Positions 7,983 through 17,646 of a stretch of 64,000 bases of DNA are shown piece by piece. The notes beneath the pieces are model-generated. The model searched no databases. It had not been told where the DNA came from and saw only the letters and a program-made list of their open reading frames with translations. The DNA comes from Cytobacillus sp. FSL H8-0458 (GTDB taxonomy: Bacteria > Bacillota > Bacilli > Bacillales > Cytobacillaceae). Each line of letters begins with the position of its first letter. Positions within the stretch are counted from its first letter, which is position 1. Location: assembly GCF_038002165.1 (NCBI RefSeq), contig NZ_JBBOBR010000001.1, positions 3,100,001-3,164,000 of the forward strand, written 5' to 3'. A program made the position numbers and the translations under genes.

Positions 7983-10900
7983 GTGAACGGCTTTAAGGCG
8001 CAGCCTTATTTTCAGCCGAATTTTATGACATTACAGCAATGGAGTCCTTCACTTTTTAAAGAGTATCACCGCCAGGAGCATGATGCATGCGGCATCGTTT
8101 CTGCCATGGAGAAAAAGAAAGTCCCAACCCGCGAAAATATTTTCAGCTGCATCAATGCACTTGTTACGATGAATCACCGTGCCGGTTTTATTAATGGAGA
8201 AGGCGACGGTGTAGGGATCCATATTGATATCCCCAGAGAGCTATGGAAAGAAAAGTTAAAGGAAGCGGGAGCTGATTCTAACGCAGCGGAAAAGGAAGGA
8301 TTTGTGGTTGGACATGTATTTATGTCCAGAAAGCAGGATACTGAATCACTGAAAGCTATCTTGCTGCAAAAACTCGCTGACGCAAATCTGACGGTTATTT
8401 ATGCATCTGACGAAGTAACCAACTCATCAGCTTTAGGGCCGATTGCCATACAGGAAAACCCAGTATTCTGGCAGTTTGCCTGTTTAGCAGAATCGAATGG
8501 TACAGAGCTTTCCAAAAAGCTGTTTGAATTAATCGTTAATTTTGAAGAAGACGAACATGTCCATGTCGCCTCCCTCAGCCAGCATCATGCTGTGTACAAA
8601 GTTATGGGAGCCGGAGATATTCTTCCGAAATATTATCAAGATCTTGCAAGCCCCCTTGTTGCCTCAACAATGACGCTTGGGCATAATCGATATTCAACTA
8701 ACACATTATCAAGCTTTTTCCGCGTGCAGCCTTTTAGCGTGCTGGGACATAATGGGGAAATCAACACCATTGCCAAGCTTAGGGATGAAGCCAAAATGGT
8801 CGGCGTTCCGCTAGTAAAAGACGGCAGTGACTCACAGGATCTGAGCAGAACGCTTGAAACATTTATTTGCCGCGACGGATATACTCTCTTTGAAGCAATG
8901 GACGTCATGTTCCCTCCTATCGTGAATGAAATCAAGTCATACCCTGAGCATCTTCAGGATATGTACGCCTATATCCGGGAAGCATGGGGACATTTTGCCC
9001 AGGGACCGGCAGGAATTATTTCCAGATTTGCCGATGAGGCAGTATTCAGTGTCGATGCATTGGGGCTTCGCCCGCTGTGGATGCTGGAAACCGAAAGCTC
9101 CTACCTGTTCTCATCAGAACCAGGAATCATCCCATCCACCGAATATGTTAATGAGCCTAAGCCGCTATCACCAGGTGAAAAGGTGGGGCTGAAATGGGAC
9201 GGAGACACTCTGGCTGTTTACGAACATAGCCACTATCAGGCTGAAGTTTTTGAAAGATTTTCAAAGAGAGTGAACGCTGAAAATTTCCGGATTCGCCTGC
9301 AGTCTCCTAAACTGGAGAAAACCATTTCTGTAAACTACCCGGATAAGATTCACAACGGGCAGTATAAAGCGTTCGGCTGGGAGAGAGACCATGTCCAGCT
9401 TGTCGAGCAGATGGCAGAAAAAGGAGCGGAGCCAATTCGTTCTCTTGGACACGATTCACCTTTAGCAGCGCTAAATCCTCAGCGGAAGAACATCGCAGAT
9501 TTTATTAAAGAAAGTGTTGCTGTGGTTACAAACCCTGCCATTGACCGTGACCGGGAAACGGAGCATTTCTCAACCCGTACAATTATCGGCCAGCGTCCTT
9601 CTTTATTTGAAAAACAGGAGCCAGGGGCCGTAATTGAATTGCAGACTCCTATTTTAATAGAAGGCAAAGCAGGCTTTGAATGTTTCGATGAACTCAATCA
9701 GCCGAGCTACGACCAGGTAACCTGCTTCTATCAGGAACAAAAGCTGATATCTTATTTGTCTGCCACATTTACGAAAGATGAAACGGTAAAGGAAGCTTTA
9801 GACCGTTTAGCAGCAGAAGCAGTTGATGCGGTAAAAAATGGCAAAACTCTGCTTGTATTGGATGATGCCAATGCTCATCAGGAGGACGCTTACTGGATTG
9901 ATCCGCACCTTGCCGTCTCTGCGATCGATCAGGCTCTTGTCAAAGAAGCATTGCGCCGTGAATGTTCCCTGCTGCTCCGGTCAGCTTCAATCAGATCGCT
10001 TCATGATATCATTACCGCATTCGGTTTAGGCGCTGATATTATAAGCCCTTACTATATGTTTATGACGGTTCTTGGCGAATCTGATACACCGCTGAAAAAT
10101 TTATACTCAGCTCTGACTAAAGGACTTGAAAAAGTCATTTCCACTATCGGGATTCATGAACTAAGAGGCTATGGACGGTTGTTCTCTGCCATTGGTCTTC
10201 ATGAGGAATTAGCCGGATATTTGAATATCGTCAACTTCTTCGGATCTAAGGAACTTTCATTTAGCTTTAGCGTTTTAAAGGAAGACGCTTTTGCCAGAGC
10301 GGAGGATTACCAGAATGAAAAGGAGCGGATCGGAAAAACGTTCAGCCTTTTCCCGCGTATCTGGAAAGCGATCGGCGAAGTGGCGTCGACTGGTGACTAT
10401 AGTGTTTACAAGGAAAAAATCACTGAACAGGAAGACCAGAACCCGACAACAATCCGCCATTTAACCGGATTTAAGGAAACGGCTTCTCATCTAAAGCCCG
10501 AAGATATCAGCTTGCATGTGGGCGAGCATGACCTGCCATTTGTCATCTCCTCCATGTCCTTTGGCTCTCAGAATGAAACGGCCTTCAGAGCCTATGCAGA
10601 AGGTGCTGACAGGCTGAACATGGTCAGCCTGAATGGAGAAGGCGGAGAAATCAAGGATATGCTTGGAAAATATCCGCGGACCCGCGGACAGCAGGTAGCA
10701 TCTGGACGCTTTGGTGTTAATGCCGAGCTCCTGAATTCATCCAACCTGCTGGAAATAAAAATTGGGCAGGGTGCAAAGCCTGGTGAAGGCGGCCACCTTC
10801 CTGGATCCAAGGTAACTGCAAAAATTGCAGAGGCGCGTAATGCTACAATTGGATCGGATTTAATTTCACCTTCCAACAACCATGATATCTACTCGATTGA

Positions 10901-12497
10901 AGATTTGGCACAGATGATTCACGAGCTTAAGACAGCCAATGACAAAGCCAAGGTTGCTGTTAAGGTGCCGGTTGTACCCAATATCGGAACCATTGCAGTC
11001 GGGATTGCAAAAGCTGGTGCTGATATAATCACACTGAGCGGCTTTGACGGAGGTACAGGGGCAGCGAGAATTCACGCCCTGCAGCATGTAGGCCTTCCAG
11101 TTGAAATTGGTGTAAAGGCAGCTCACAACGCCCTGCTGGAAGCAGGCATCCGCGATAATGTTGAGCTTTGGGCTGATGGCGGCATTAAGAGTGCTGCAGA
11201 CGTATTAAAGGTTATGCTGCTGGGTGCTAACCGTGTAGGCTTTGGCACACTTTCCATGCTGGCTATCGGCTGTACGACATGCCGCGGCTGCCATCTTGAT
11301 ACTTGCCATGTTGGGATTGCAACACAAATAGATTCAGAGGCACAGGCAAAGGAACATGGCTTAAGAAGATTTGTTCCACGCCAATTCGACCTTGCTGTCA
11401 AAGGCATCATGAACCTGTTTAGTGCTTTTGGCGAAGAACTGAAAGCATTAGCAGCTTCTATTGGCATAAAAAATCTGCAGGATGCAGTTGGCCGTTCTGA
11501 TCTGCTTGTACAGATTAAGGGGCAGGATCAGCTTGACCTGACTCACCTGCTGAAAACACTTGAAATCGGCCAATTCTCTGCACAGGAAGCACCTGAAGCC
11601 CTGCAGGAAGCCCAGCTGCAGGTAGCTGTTGGAGCAGAGTATCTCGATGCAAGTGTAGAAGAATTGGATCAGTCACGTGAATTCCATAGCGTCACTTCCG
11701 AGCAGCGTGTACTGGGAAGCCGGGTTTCCTGCCACCGTGTAAGAAACAGACTCGACGGTTCTTATAAAACTCTTCCGCAAGTTGATTTGAAATACAAAGG
11801 CGGTTCCATTCCGGGCAATGGCCTTGGAGCTTACAACAGCTTCGGCATCAACATCGAAGTTGCCGGAGGTGCACAGGACGGCATCGGAAAAACTTCGTTC
11901 GGCGGACAAATTAAAATCTTTAAAGCTAAAGGCAAGAATGGCAAGTTTTATAATGGCTCTGTTGGCAAAGGGTTTGGCTATGGAGCACAGGAAGGCTTGC
12001 TTGTAGCTCAAGGAAATGCTGACGCACGTGCCGGAATCAGATTATCCGGAGCGGATATGATTATCGGCGGCCAGCTGCAAAAGCCGCTGCCTGAAAAAGA
12101 ATACGGCAATATCGGTTCAAACGCCAATATTAAAGGGTTTGCCTTTGAGTATATGACGAATGGCCGAGGCCTGGTCCTTGGCGATGCCGGTCCATGGATC
12201 TGCGCAGGAATGACAGGCGGTGTTGTTTACTTAAGACACCAGCCGGAAATGGGCTTAACAAAAGAAGCCATCCAGCGCAGAATTGCAAAAGGAGCTAAAG
12301 TCTCCGTTACTTCTCTTTCCGATAAAGGAAAGGAAGATGTAAAAGAACTGCTTGGCCAATACATTGCCATGCTGAATGATCAGAGACAGACAGAAGAAGC
12401 TTCCCAGTTTGCTTCCCTTCTTAATCATCCGGAAGACCACTTTGTTCAAGTTATACCGGTCAAAGAGCAGGCAGACCCATCTGTTTCCACAGAGTGA
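7983..12497 (+). CDS. Glutamate synthase large-subunit-type protein
   Basis: Large multidomain amidotransferase/oxidoreductase of the GOGAT family that should convert glutamine plus 2-oxoglutarate to two glutamates. From the N-terminus come a class-II glutaminase domain with catalytic Cys in EHDACGI, a central domain, and an FMN-binding synthase domain (GEGGEIKDMLGKYP, GQGAKPGEGGHLPG, LSGFDGGTGAARI). The [3Fe-4S] motif CX5CX4C in IGCTTCRGCHLDTC and a C-terminal GXGXG helix domain follow. Length (about 1500) is normal. The start is uncertain: AGGAGGTG at 7978 overlaps GTG 7983, whereas ATG 8025 would give a usual 21-residue propeptide but has no ribosome-binding site. No gltD-type small subunit is adjacent, so the electron donor is unknown. 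Confidence 0.88.
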   Translation: MNGFKAQPYFQPNFMTLQQWSPSLFKEYHRQEHDACGIVSAMEKKKVPTRENIFSCINALVTMNHRAGFINGEGDGVGIHIDIPRELWKEKLKEAGADSNAAEKEGFVVGHVFMSRKQDTESLKAILLQKLADANLTVIYASDEVTNSSALGPIAIQENPVFWQFACLAESNGTELSKKLFELIVNFEEDEHVHVASLSQHHAVYKVMGAGDILPKYYQDLASPLVASTMTLGHNRYSTNTLSSFFRVQPFSVLGHNGEINTIAKLRDEAKMVGVPLVKDGSDSQDLSRTLETFICRDGYTLFEAMDVMFPPIVNEIKSYPEHLQDMYAYIREAWGHFAQGPAGIISRFADEAVFSVDALGLRPLWMLETESSYLFSSEPGIIPSTEYVNEPKPLSPGEKVGLKWDGDTLAVYEHSHYQAEVFERFSKRVNAENFRIRLQSPKLEKTISVNYPDKIHNGQYKAFGWERDHVQLVEQMAEKGAEPIRSLGHDSPLAALNPQRKNIADFIKESVAVVTNPAIDRDRETEHFSTRTIIGQRPSLFEKQEPGAVIELQTPILIEGKAGFECFDELNQPSYDQVTCFYQEQKLISYLSATFTKDETVKEALDRLAAEAVDAVKNGKTLLVLDDANAHQEDAYWIDPHLAVSAIDQALVKEALRRECSLLLRSASIRSLHDIITAFGLGADIISPYYMFMTVLGESDTPLKNLYSALTKGLEKVISTIGIHELRGYGRLFSAIGLHEELAGYLNIVNFFGSKELSFSFSVLKEDAFARAEDYQNEKERIGKTFSLFPRIWKAIGEVASTGDYSVYKEKITEQEDQNPTTIRHLTGFKETASHLKPEDISLHVGEHDLPFVISSMSFGSQNETAFRAYAEGADRLNMVSLNGEGGEIKDMLGKYPRTRGQQVASGRFGVNAELLNSSNLLEIKIGQGAKPGEGGHLPGSKVTAKIAEARNATIGSDLISPSNNHDIYSIEDLAQMIHELKTANDKAKVAVKVPVVPNIGTIAVGIAKAGADIITLSGFDGGTGAARIHALQHVGLPVEIGVKAAHNALLEAGIRDNVELWADGGIKSAADVLKVMLLGANRVGFGTLSMLAIGCTTCRGCHLDTCHVGIATQIDSEAQAKEHGLRRFVPRQFDLAVKGIMNLFSAFGEELKALAASIGIKNLQDAVGRSDLLVQIKGQDQLDLTHLLKTLEIGQFSAQEAPEALQEAQLQVAVGAEYLDASVEELDQSREFHSVTSEQRVLGSRVSCHRVRNRLDGSYKTLPQVDLKYKGGSIPGNGLGAYNSFGINIEVAGGAQDGIGKTSFGGQIKIFKAKGKNGKFYNGSVGKGFGYGAQEGLLVAQGNADARAGIRLSGADMIIGGQLQKPLPEKEYGNIGSNANIKGFAFEYMTNGRGLVLGDAGPWICAGMTGGVVYLRHQPEMGLTKEAIQRRIAKGAKVSVTSLSDKGKEDVKELLGQYIAMLNDQRQTEEASQFASLLNHPEDHFVQVIPVKEQADPSVSTE

Positions 12498-12512
12498 TTA
12501 TCTGCACCAATC

Positions 12513-12546
12513 AAGCCCCATCCGTTTCTTCGGATGGGGCTTTTTG
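12513..12546. terminator. Strong terminator after the glutamate-synthase-type gene
   Basis: Twelve-pair stem AAGCCCCATCCG / CGGATGGGGCTT with loop TTTCTT and a T run on the plus strand. Confidence 0.92.
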
Positions 12547-12641
12547 TCTTCTTTATTAGCAATCTCTTGAACTTTTCACTTCATTTAGGCACCCTTAACT
12601 TTTTTTACTAACTTTTAATATTAATTTCATAAAAATGCCCC

Positions 12642-12670
12642 TTGAACTTCTTTCCATATCCCTGTATAGT
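12642..12670 (+). promoter_or_regulatory. Candidate promoter for the YgaE-like gene
   Basis: TTGAAC (12642-12647), 17-base spacer, TATAGT (12665-12670), about 115 bases before the start codon. A second TATAAT lies at about 12712 without a clear -35. Confidence 0.45.
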
Positions 12671-12783
12671 ACAATATTGTTTAACAATGAGCAAAATCGT
12701 TTAAAGTATGTATAATTACTGCTTTTACGGTTTAATCGCTTTTTAATGAACCCAACTTTTATGAAAGAAAGGACATATATTGT

Positions 12784-13863
12784 ATGAAACTTGGCGCCCG
12801 CATTCTTAAGACGGGAATCGCAATCATTTTAGCTCTTTTATTATCAGAACTCTTTCATCTGCCTGCTCCTATCTTTGCAGGAATTGCTGCTATTTTTGCC
12901 GTTCAGCCGACCATTTACAGATCTTATCTTTCTATTGTGGAACAGATCCAGGGGAACGCAATCGGCGCATTAATTGCCGTGATTTTTGTGCTTTTATTCG
13001 GCAACCATGTCTTCATCATAGGCCTGGCAGCTATTATTGTTATCACGATTAATCTTAAGCTTAAAATTGAAAACACAATTGGCCTGTCACTTGTAACCCT
13101 GATTGTCATTATGGAGACACCGGGCGATACCTTTCTGCAATTTGCTCTTATTCGATTCTCAACCATTATGCTCGGGGTTTTGTCAGCTTTTATCGTTAAC
13201 CTTGTATTTCTGCCTCCTAAATATGAAAACAAGCTTTACTTTAAAATATCCAATAACACAGAGGAAATTACCAAATGGATCAGGCTTACCATACGTCATG
13301 CATCTGAACACAGACTGCTGAAAAACGATATTGATAAGATGAAAGACAGCAATGTTAAGCTTGAACAGCTGTATTTAATGTATAAAGAGGAAAGAAATTA
13401 TTTTAAACGAAATGACCTGGTTAAATCCAGAAAACTCGTTATTTACCGGCATATGATTTCCACTGTTAAACGCTCGCTTGAAACATTAAAAAAGCTTCAT
13501 CGCTTTGAAAATGATCTGCAGCAAATGCCTGAAGAATTCCAGCATGCTGTGCAGCAGCAGCTTGATATTCTTATCCATTATCATGAACACGTCATGCTTA
13601 AATTTATTGGGAAAGTTCGTCCGAATGTAGTGTTTGAGGAAGGCGACTTCAGCCTGAGCAGAAAGGAACTGGTGAACCTTTTCCTGGCTCAGCAAAAAGA
13701 ACATGAACATGATGAAGAATCCATTCTCCCCCATATCATGCAGGTAGTATCAGCTATTGTTGATTACGATGAACATGTAGAGCATCTGGATAAACTTATA
13801 TCCAGCTTTCAGTCATATCATAAGGAAGAAAATGAGGTTTCCATACCGGAGAATGCCGAGTAG
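12784..13863 (+). CDS. Aromatic-acid-exporter-like (FUSC/ArAE type) membrane protein, YgaE-like
   Basis: Membrane protein of 359 residues. The first about 140 residues contain four to six hydrophobic helices (ILALLLSELFHLPAPIFAGIAAIFAVQPTIYRS is the family's hallmark start). A charged, helix-rich cytoplasmic half of about 215 residues follows. This is the ArAE_1/UPF0421-like layout seen in small efflux proteins of Bacillus. In B. subtilis a membrane protein, YgaE, lies between ygaD and gsaB, and this gene takes that place once the glutamate-synthase-type gene is removed. Transport substrate is unknown. GAAAGGA lies upstream of the ATG. Confidence 0.75.
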   Translation: MKLGARILKTGIAIILALLLSELFHLPAPIFAGIAAIFAVQPTIYRSYLSIVEQIQGNAIGALIAVIFVLLFGNHVFIIGLAAIIVITINLKLKIENTIGLSLVTLIVIMETPGDTFLQFALIRFSTIMLGVLSAFIVNLVFLPPKYENKLYFKISNNTEEITKWIRLTIRHASEHRLLKNDIDKMKDSNVKLEQLYLMYKEERNYFKRNDLVKSRKLVIYRHMISTVKRSLETLKKLHRFENDLQQMPEEFQHAVQQQLDILIHYHEHVMLKFIGKVRPNVVFEEGDFSLSRKELVNLFLAQQKEHEHDEESILPHIMQVVSAIVDYDEHVEHLDKLISSFQSYHKEENEVSIPENAE

Positions 13864-13894
13864 ACTGTGATATCTATACAACTTGCCTTCATAG

Positions 13895-13924
13895 AAAAAA
13901 GCAGCTGATGTCAGCTGCTTTTTT
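13895..13924. terminator. Bidirectional terminator between convergent genes
   Basis: Fourteen-pair perfect stem AAAAAAGCAGCTGA / TCAGCTGCTTTTTT with a two-base centre; serves the YgaE-like gene on plus and the peptide importer operon on minus. Confidence 0.92.
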
Positions 13925-13925
13925 G

Positions 13926-14825
13926 TTAATTCTTCATACGCGGATCAAGTGCATCCCTTAATCCATCACCCATTAAATTAAATCCCAGAACTGTAAGCAT
14001 GATCGCAAGCCCGGGGAAGATCATCGTCCATGGAGCCTGTATTAAATATGCCTTCGCATCAGAGAGCATTTTTCCCCATTCAGGATTTGGAGCCTCTGCA
14101 CCGAGGCCAAGGAATCCCAAGGCAGCACATTCAATAATGGCGGTTGCAATTGCAAGTGTTCCCTGCACAATTATCGGCGCCATACTATTTGGCAGTACAT
14201 GCCTGAAGAGAATACGGCTGTTGCTCATCCCAATCGCTTTTGCAGCCATAATATATTCCTCCTGTTTGACACTCAGTACCCTCGAACGGATAAGTCTGCC
14301 AAAGTTGGGAATATTGATAACCGCAATGGCAATCAGAGCATTTCTCAATGATGGGCCAAGCACAGCCACAATCGCAATGGCCAGCAATATGCTTGGGAAA
14401 GCAAGCATGATATCAAAAATGCGGGAGATGATGGTATCAACCCATTTGCCATAATATCCTGCTACTACACCTAAAAGGCATCCAACTACAATAGATCCGA
14501 TTACGGCCAGAAAACCTACCCATAATGAGATCCTCGCCCCGTAAACAACCCTTGAAAAGATATCCCGGCCGAAGTCATCTGTTCCAAACCAATGCTGGCT
14601 GGATGGAGCCTGAAGCCTTTTTGACAGCATCTGTTCATTAATCCCCTGTGGTGCAATAAGGGGTGCGAATACAGCCAGAAGGATGAAAAATACTACAATA
14701 ATGGTGCCGATTAAAGCCAGTTTATTTTTTCTAAAGCTCCTCCATGCTTCCACCCAGGGGGAAACCGCTTTTTCTTCAGCTGGCATAATAGGCGGCTGAA
14801 TGTCTTTTTGTGTTGAAAGTTCCAA
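13926..14825 (-). CDS. Peptide ABC transporter permease, DppC/OppC type
   Basis: Second membrane subunit of a nickel/peptide-class importer, 299 residues. It has a long cytoplasmic N-terminus, the OppC_N segment (SWVEAWRSFRKNKLALIG), about six membrane helices and the EAA loop SVKQEEYIMAAKAIGMSNSRILFRHVLPN that contacts the ATPase. The C-terminus GDGLRDALDPRMKN is typical of the family. It is the last gene of the five-gene operon running from 19606 to 13926. Confidence 0.93.
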   Translation of the reverse strand: MELSTQKDIQPPIMPAEEKAVSPWVEAWRSFRKNKLALIGTIIVVFFILLAVFAPLIAPQGINEQMLSKRLQAPSSQHWFGTDDFGRDIFSRVVYGARISLWVGFLAVIGSIVVGCLLGVVAGYYGKWVDTIISRIFDIMLAFPSILLAIAIVAVLGPSLRNALIAIAVINIPNFGRLIRSRVLSVKQEEYIMAAKAIGMSNSRILFRHVLPNSMAPIIVQGTLAIATAIIECAALGFLGLGAEAPNPEWGKMLSDAKAYLIQAPWTMIFPGLAIMLTVLGFNLMGDGLRDALDPRMKN

Positions 14826-14840
14826 GTACGTTCCCCCTCC

Positions 14841-15851
14841 TTAATTATATTTAATCCGCGGATCAATTGCTGCATACAGCAAGTCCACCACTAGATTAAT
14901 CATGACAAAGATAAATGCAATGATAAGTATGCCTGACTGGATAACAGGATAGTCCCGATAGTTGATAGCCTCATAAATATATCGTCCGATTCCCGGCCAG
15001 CTGAAAATCGTCTCAGTTAAAATGGCGCCTCCCAGCAATAATCCCATTTGAAGACCGATAATTGTAAGAACTGGAATGATGGCATTCTTTAATGAGTGCT
15101 TATAAACAACCCAGAACATTCTCAAGCCTTTGGCCCTTGCTGTTCTGACAAAATCGGATCTCATTACCTCAAGCATCGTAGAACGGGTAATTCTCGCAAT
15201 GATCGCCATTGGGATGGTCGCCAGGGCAAATGCCGGCAGAATCAGGTGTCTGATGACATCCCAGAATTGATCCATCCTTCCCTGCAGAAGGGTATCAATC
15301 ATATATATGTTCGTAATGGCCTCAATCGGATTTCTTACTTCTTCCCTTCCCGATGTAGGAAGCCAGTCCAGCTTAATGGCAAATGCCCACTGCTCCATTA
15401 AGCCGAGCCAGAAGATTGGCATGGAAACGCCAATTAGTGCAAGCACCATTGCCACATAATCAAACCATGAATTCTGATACCAGGCACTGATGATTCCGGC
15501 ATTCACACCGATAAAAACAGCAATTAGCATGGCAACGAATGTAAGTTCAATTGTTGCAGCCAGATACGGCCAAATTTCCTGGCTTATTTCCGTTTTAGTC
15601 CGGAGTGATTCTCCAAGATCCCCCGTAATAAGCCCGCCCAGATATGTAAAATATTGAAGGTACCAAGGCTGGTCCAGCCCCAGCTGCTTCGTTAATTCTT
15701 CCACTGCTTCTTTTGTTGCCAATTGTCCCAAAATAATCTGTGCCGGATTACCGGGTATTGCCCGGATCATAAAAAAGACGATTAAAGAAAGCCCCAGCAG
15801 AACGGGAATTAGGGAAAACAGACGTTTAAGTGTGTAGGACAGCATTGCCAT
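14841..15851 (-). CDS. Peptide ABC transporter permease, DppB/OppB type
   Basis: First membrane subunit, 336 residues, six helices. The N-terminus LKRLFSLIPVLLGLSLIVFFMIRAIPGNPA and the EAA loop VMRSDFVRTARAKGLRMFWVVYKHSLKNAIIP are diagnostic. The segment FWLGLMEQWAFAIKLDWLP carries a Glu-Gln-Trp where relatives have plain hydrophobic residues. AGAGGTG fits either ATG 15851 or ATG 15845. The gene is 109 bases after the binding-protein gene, with a terminator-like hairpin between them. Confidence 0.93.
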   Translation of the reverse strand: MAMLSYTLKRLFSLIPVLLGLSLIVFFMIRAIPGNPAQIILGQLATKEAVEELTKQLGLDQPWYLQYFTYLGGLITGDLGESLRTKTEISQEIWPYLAATIELTFVAMLIAVFIGVNAGIISAWYQNSWFDYVAMVLALIGVSMPIFWLGLMEQWAFAIKLDWLPTSGREEVRNPIEAITNIYMIDTLLQGRMDQFWDVIRHLILPAFALATIPMAIIARITRSTMLEVMRSDFVRTARAKGLRMFWVVYKHSLKNAIIPVLTIIGLQMGLLLGGAILTETIFSWPGIGRYIYEAINYRDYPVIQSGILIIAFIFVMINLVVDLLYAAIDPRIKYN

Positions 15852-15885
15852 CTCACCTCTCTTGAAGGGTTAAAATATTTTGGAA

Positions 15886-15917
15886 TAAAAAAGGGAGCTA
15901 CAGAACTGTACTCCCTT
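15886..15917 (-). terminator. Intraoperonic terminator after the binding-protein gene
   Basis: Minus-strand stem AAGGGAG-TA-CAG / CTG-TA-G-CTCCCTT with a single bulge and a T-rich tail. It probably sets binding-protein mRNA above that of the permeases. Confidence 0.75.
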
Positions 15918-15960
15918 TTCCTTGAATATAAGAAGTATACTATCTCACTTGTAAAGCACC

Positions 15961-17571
15961 TTATTTAAATTCTACAGTTGCCAGTAAATCAGAACCTGTT
16001 GGATGCGGCTTGAAGCCTGTGATATCAGCTTTACCCGCAAGGATTGGCCTTGAGTGAACAAGTGGAATCCACGGAGCATCTTCTTTGATCAGAAGCTGAG
16101 CCTCTTTGTAAAGTTTTTCACGCTCTGCCTGGTCTGCACTAGCCTGAGCTTTTACAAGCAGTTCATGCACTTCAGGGTTTTTGTAGTAAGAGTAGTTGTT
16201 AGAACCGATGCTGTCCTGGTCAAGAAGCACATACAGGAAGTTATCAGCATCCCCATTATCGCCAGTCCATCCTAATAGGAATGTATCAGCTTCACCATTC
16301 TTAGCTTTATCCAGGTAAGTACCCCACTCATAAGTTACAATTTTTGCTTTTACACCGATTGCATCAAAGTTGGCTTGAAGTGCTTCAGCCACTTTTTGTC
16401 CATCCGGCATATATGGTCTAGGAACCGGCATTGCCCATAGCTCCATTTCAAAACCATCTTCATATCCTGCTTCTTTTAAAAGTTCCTTAGCCTTCTCAGG
16501 GTCATACTCATAATCCTTAACGTCATCATTGTAACCAGCTACAACTGAAGGCATTGGGTTTTTCGCAGGCTCAGCTGCACCCGCATAGAATGCATCAATA
16601 AGAGCTTGCTTATCAACTGCATAGTTCAATGCCTGGCGGACTTTTTTATCTTTTAATGGTCCACGTGTGCTTGTCAATCCAAGGTAAGCTACGTTTAATG
16701 ATGGACGTTCAAAAGTTTGAAGATCCGGATTTCCTTCGATTTGGCCAACATCACTGAAGTTAACACCATCGATTAAGTCGACTTCGCCTGTAGCCAGGGC
16801 GTTCAGACGAGCAGAGTTTTCAGGGATGACACGGAAGATAACCTCATCTAGCTTTGGAAGGCCTTCCTGCCAGTATTCTTCATTCTTCACCAGAGTGATG
16901 CGGTCGTTTGCTTTGTATTCTTTAAATACAAATGGACCTGTTCCCACCGGGTTGTGAAGGAATTTTTCACCATGCTTTTCAATCGCTGCCGGGCTTGCAA
17001 TTCCAAATGGAGACATTGCAAGATTCTTAAAGAATGGTGCAATTGGCTTGTTTAAAGTAAACTCAACTGTGTAATCATCTACCGCTTTCACTTCAGAGAT
17101 TTTATCTCCAAACTGAGAGTTATAGTAATAGAATTGCTCAGCGCTTCCAGCTTTCCATCTTTCAAAGTTGAAGACAACTGCTTCGGCATTGAAATCAGTT
17201 CCATCGTGGAACTTAACGCCTTCACGAAGCTTTAAAGTATGCTTTAGCCCATCTTCGCTTGAATCCCATTCAGTAGCAAGGCCAGGCTGAATTTCTGTAT
17301 CCTGCTCACCAAATTCGATCAGAGTTTCATAGATGTTTTTTGTAACTTTAAAAGATTCACCTTCTGTTGTAATAGCGGGATCAAGTGAAGTTGAATCACC
17401 GCCGCGGCCAAATACTAATGTTCCGCCTGATGACGCTTCTTCTGTATCTGTACCTTTCTCTTTATCCTTTTCGTCTTTCGTTCCGCTGCTTGAGTTGCTG
17501 CTGCAGCCGGCAAGAGCCAGTGACAGTAACAAAGCTGCAACCAGGAACCAAATGCCATTGCGCTTCTTCAT
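15961..17571 (-). CDS. Peptide-binding lipoprotein (SBP family 5)
   Basis: Extracytoplasmic substrate-binding protein of 536 residues, anchored by a lipid. The signal peptide MKKRNGIWFLVAALLLSLALAGC has lipobox LALAGC (Cys23), followed by a Ser/Lys/Glu-rich linker and an SBP_bac_5 domain (about 50-520). The domain shows GGDSTSLDPA, LREGVKFHDGTDFNAEAVVF and the C-terminal EDAPWIPLVHSRP block. GGGGG precedes the ATG. It lies between the ATPase and permease genes, an order (D-F-A-B-C) common in Bacillus peptide importers. The ligand class (di- or oligopeptide) cannot be read from sequence. Confidence 0.93.
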   Translation of the reverse strand: MKKRNGIWFLVAALLLSLALAGCSSNSSSGTKDEKDKEKGTDTEEASSGGTLVFGRGGDSTSLDPAITTEGESFKVTKNIYETLIEFGEQDTEIQPGLATEWDSSEDGLKHTLKLREGVKFHDGTDFNAEAVVFNFERWKAGSAEQFYYYNSQFGDKISEVKAVDDYTVEFTLNKPIAPFFKNLAMSPFGIASPAAIEKHGEKFLHNPVGTGPFVFKEYKANDRITLVKNEEYWQEGLPKLDEVIFRVIPENSARLNALATGEVDLIDGVNFSDVGQIEGNPDLQTFERPSLNVAYLGLTSTRGPLKDKKVRQALNYAVDKQALIDAFYAGAAEPAKNPMPSVVAGYNDDVKDYEYDPEKAKELLKEAGYEDGFEMELWAMPVPRPYMPDGQKVAEALQANFDAIGVKAKIVTYEWGTYLDKAKNGEADTFLLGWTGDNGDADNFLYVLLDQDSIGSNNYSYYKNPEVHELLVKAQASADQAEREKLYKEAQLLIKEDAPWIPLVHSRPILAGKADITGFKPHPTGSDLLATVEFK

Positions 17572-17646
17572 TGTTTTCCCCCTTTTTTCTTTTGCCGGTA
17601 TCGGCTGTTTACATATTTATCATCCATGCAGTTCTGCCTCTATAGC

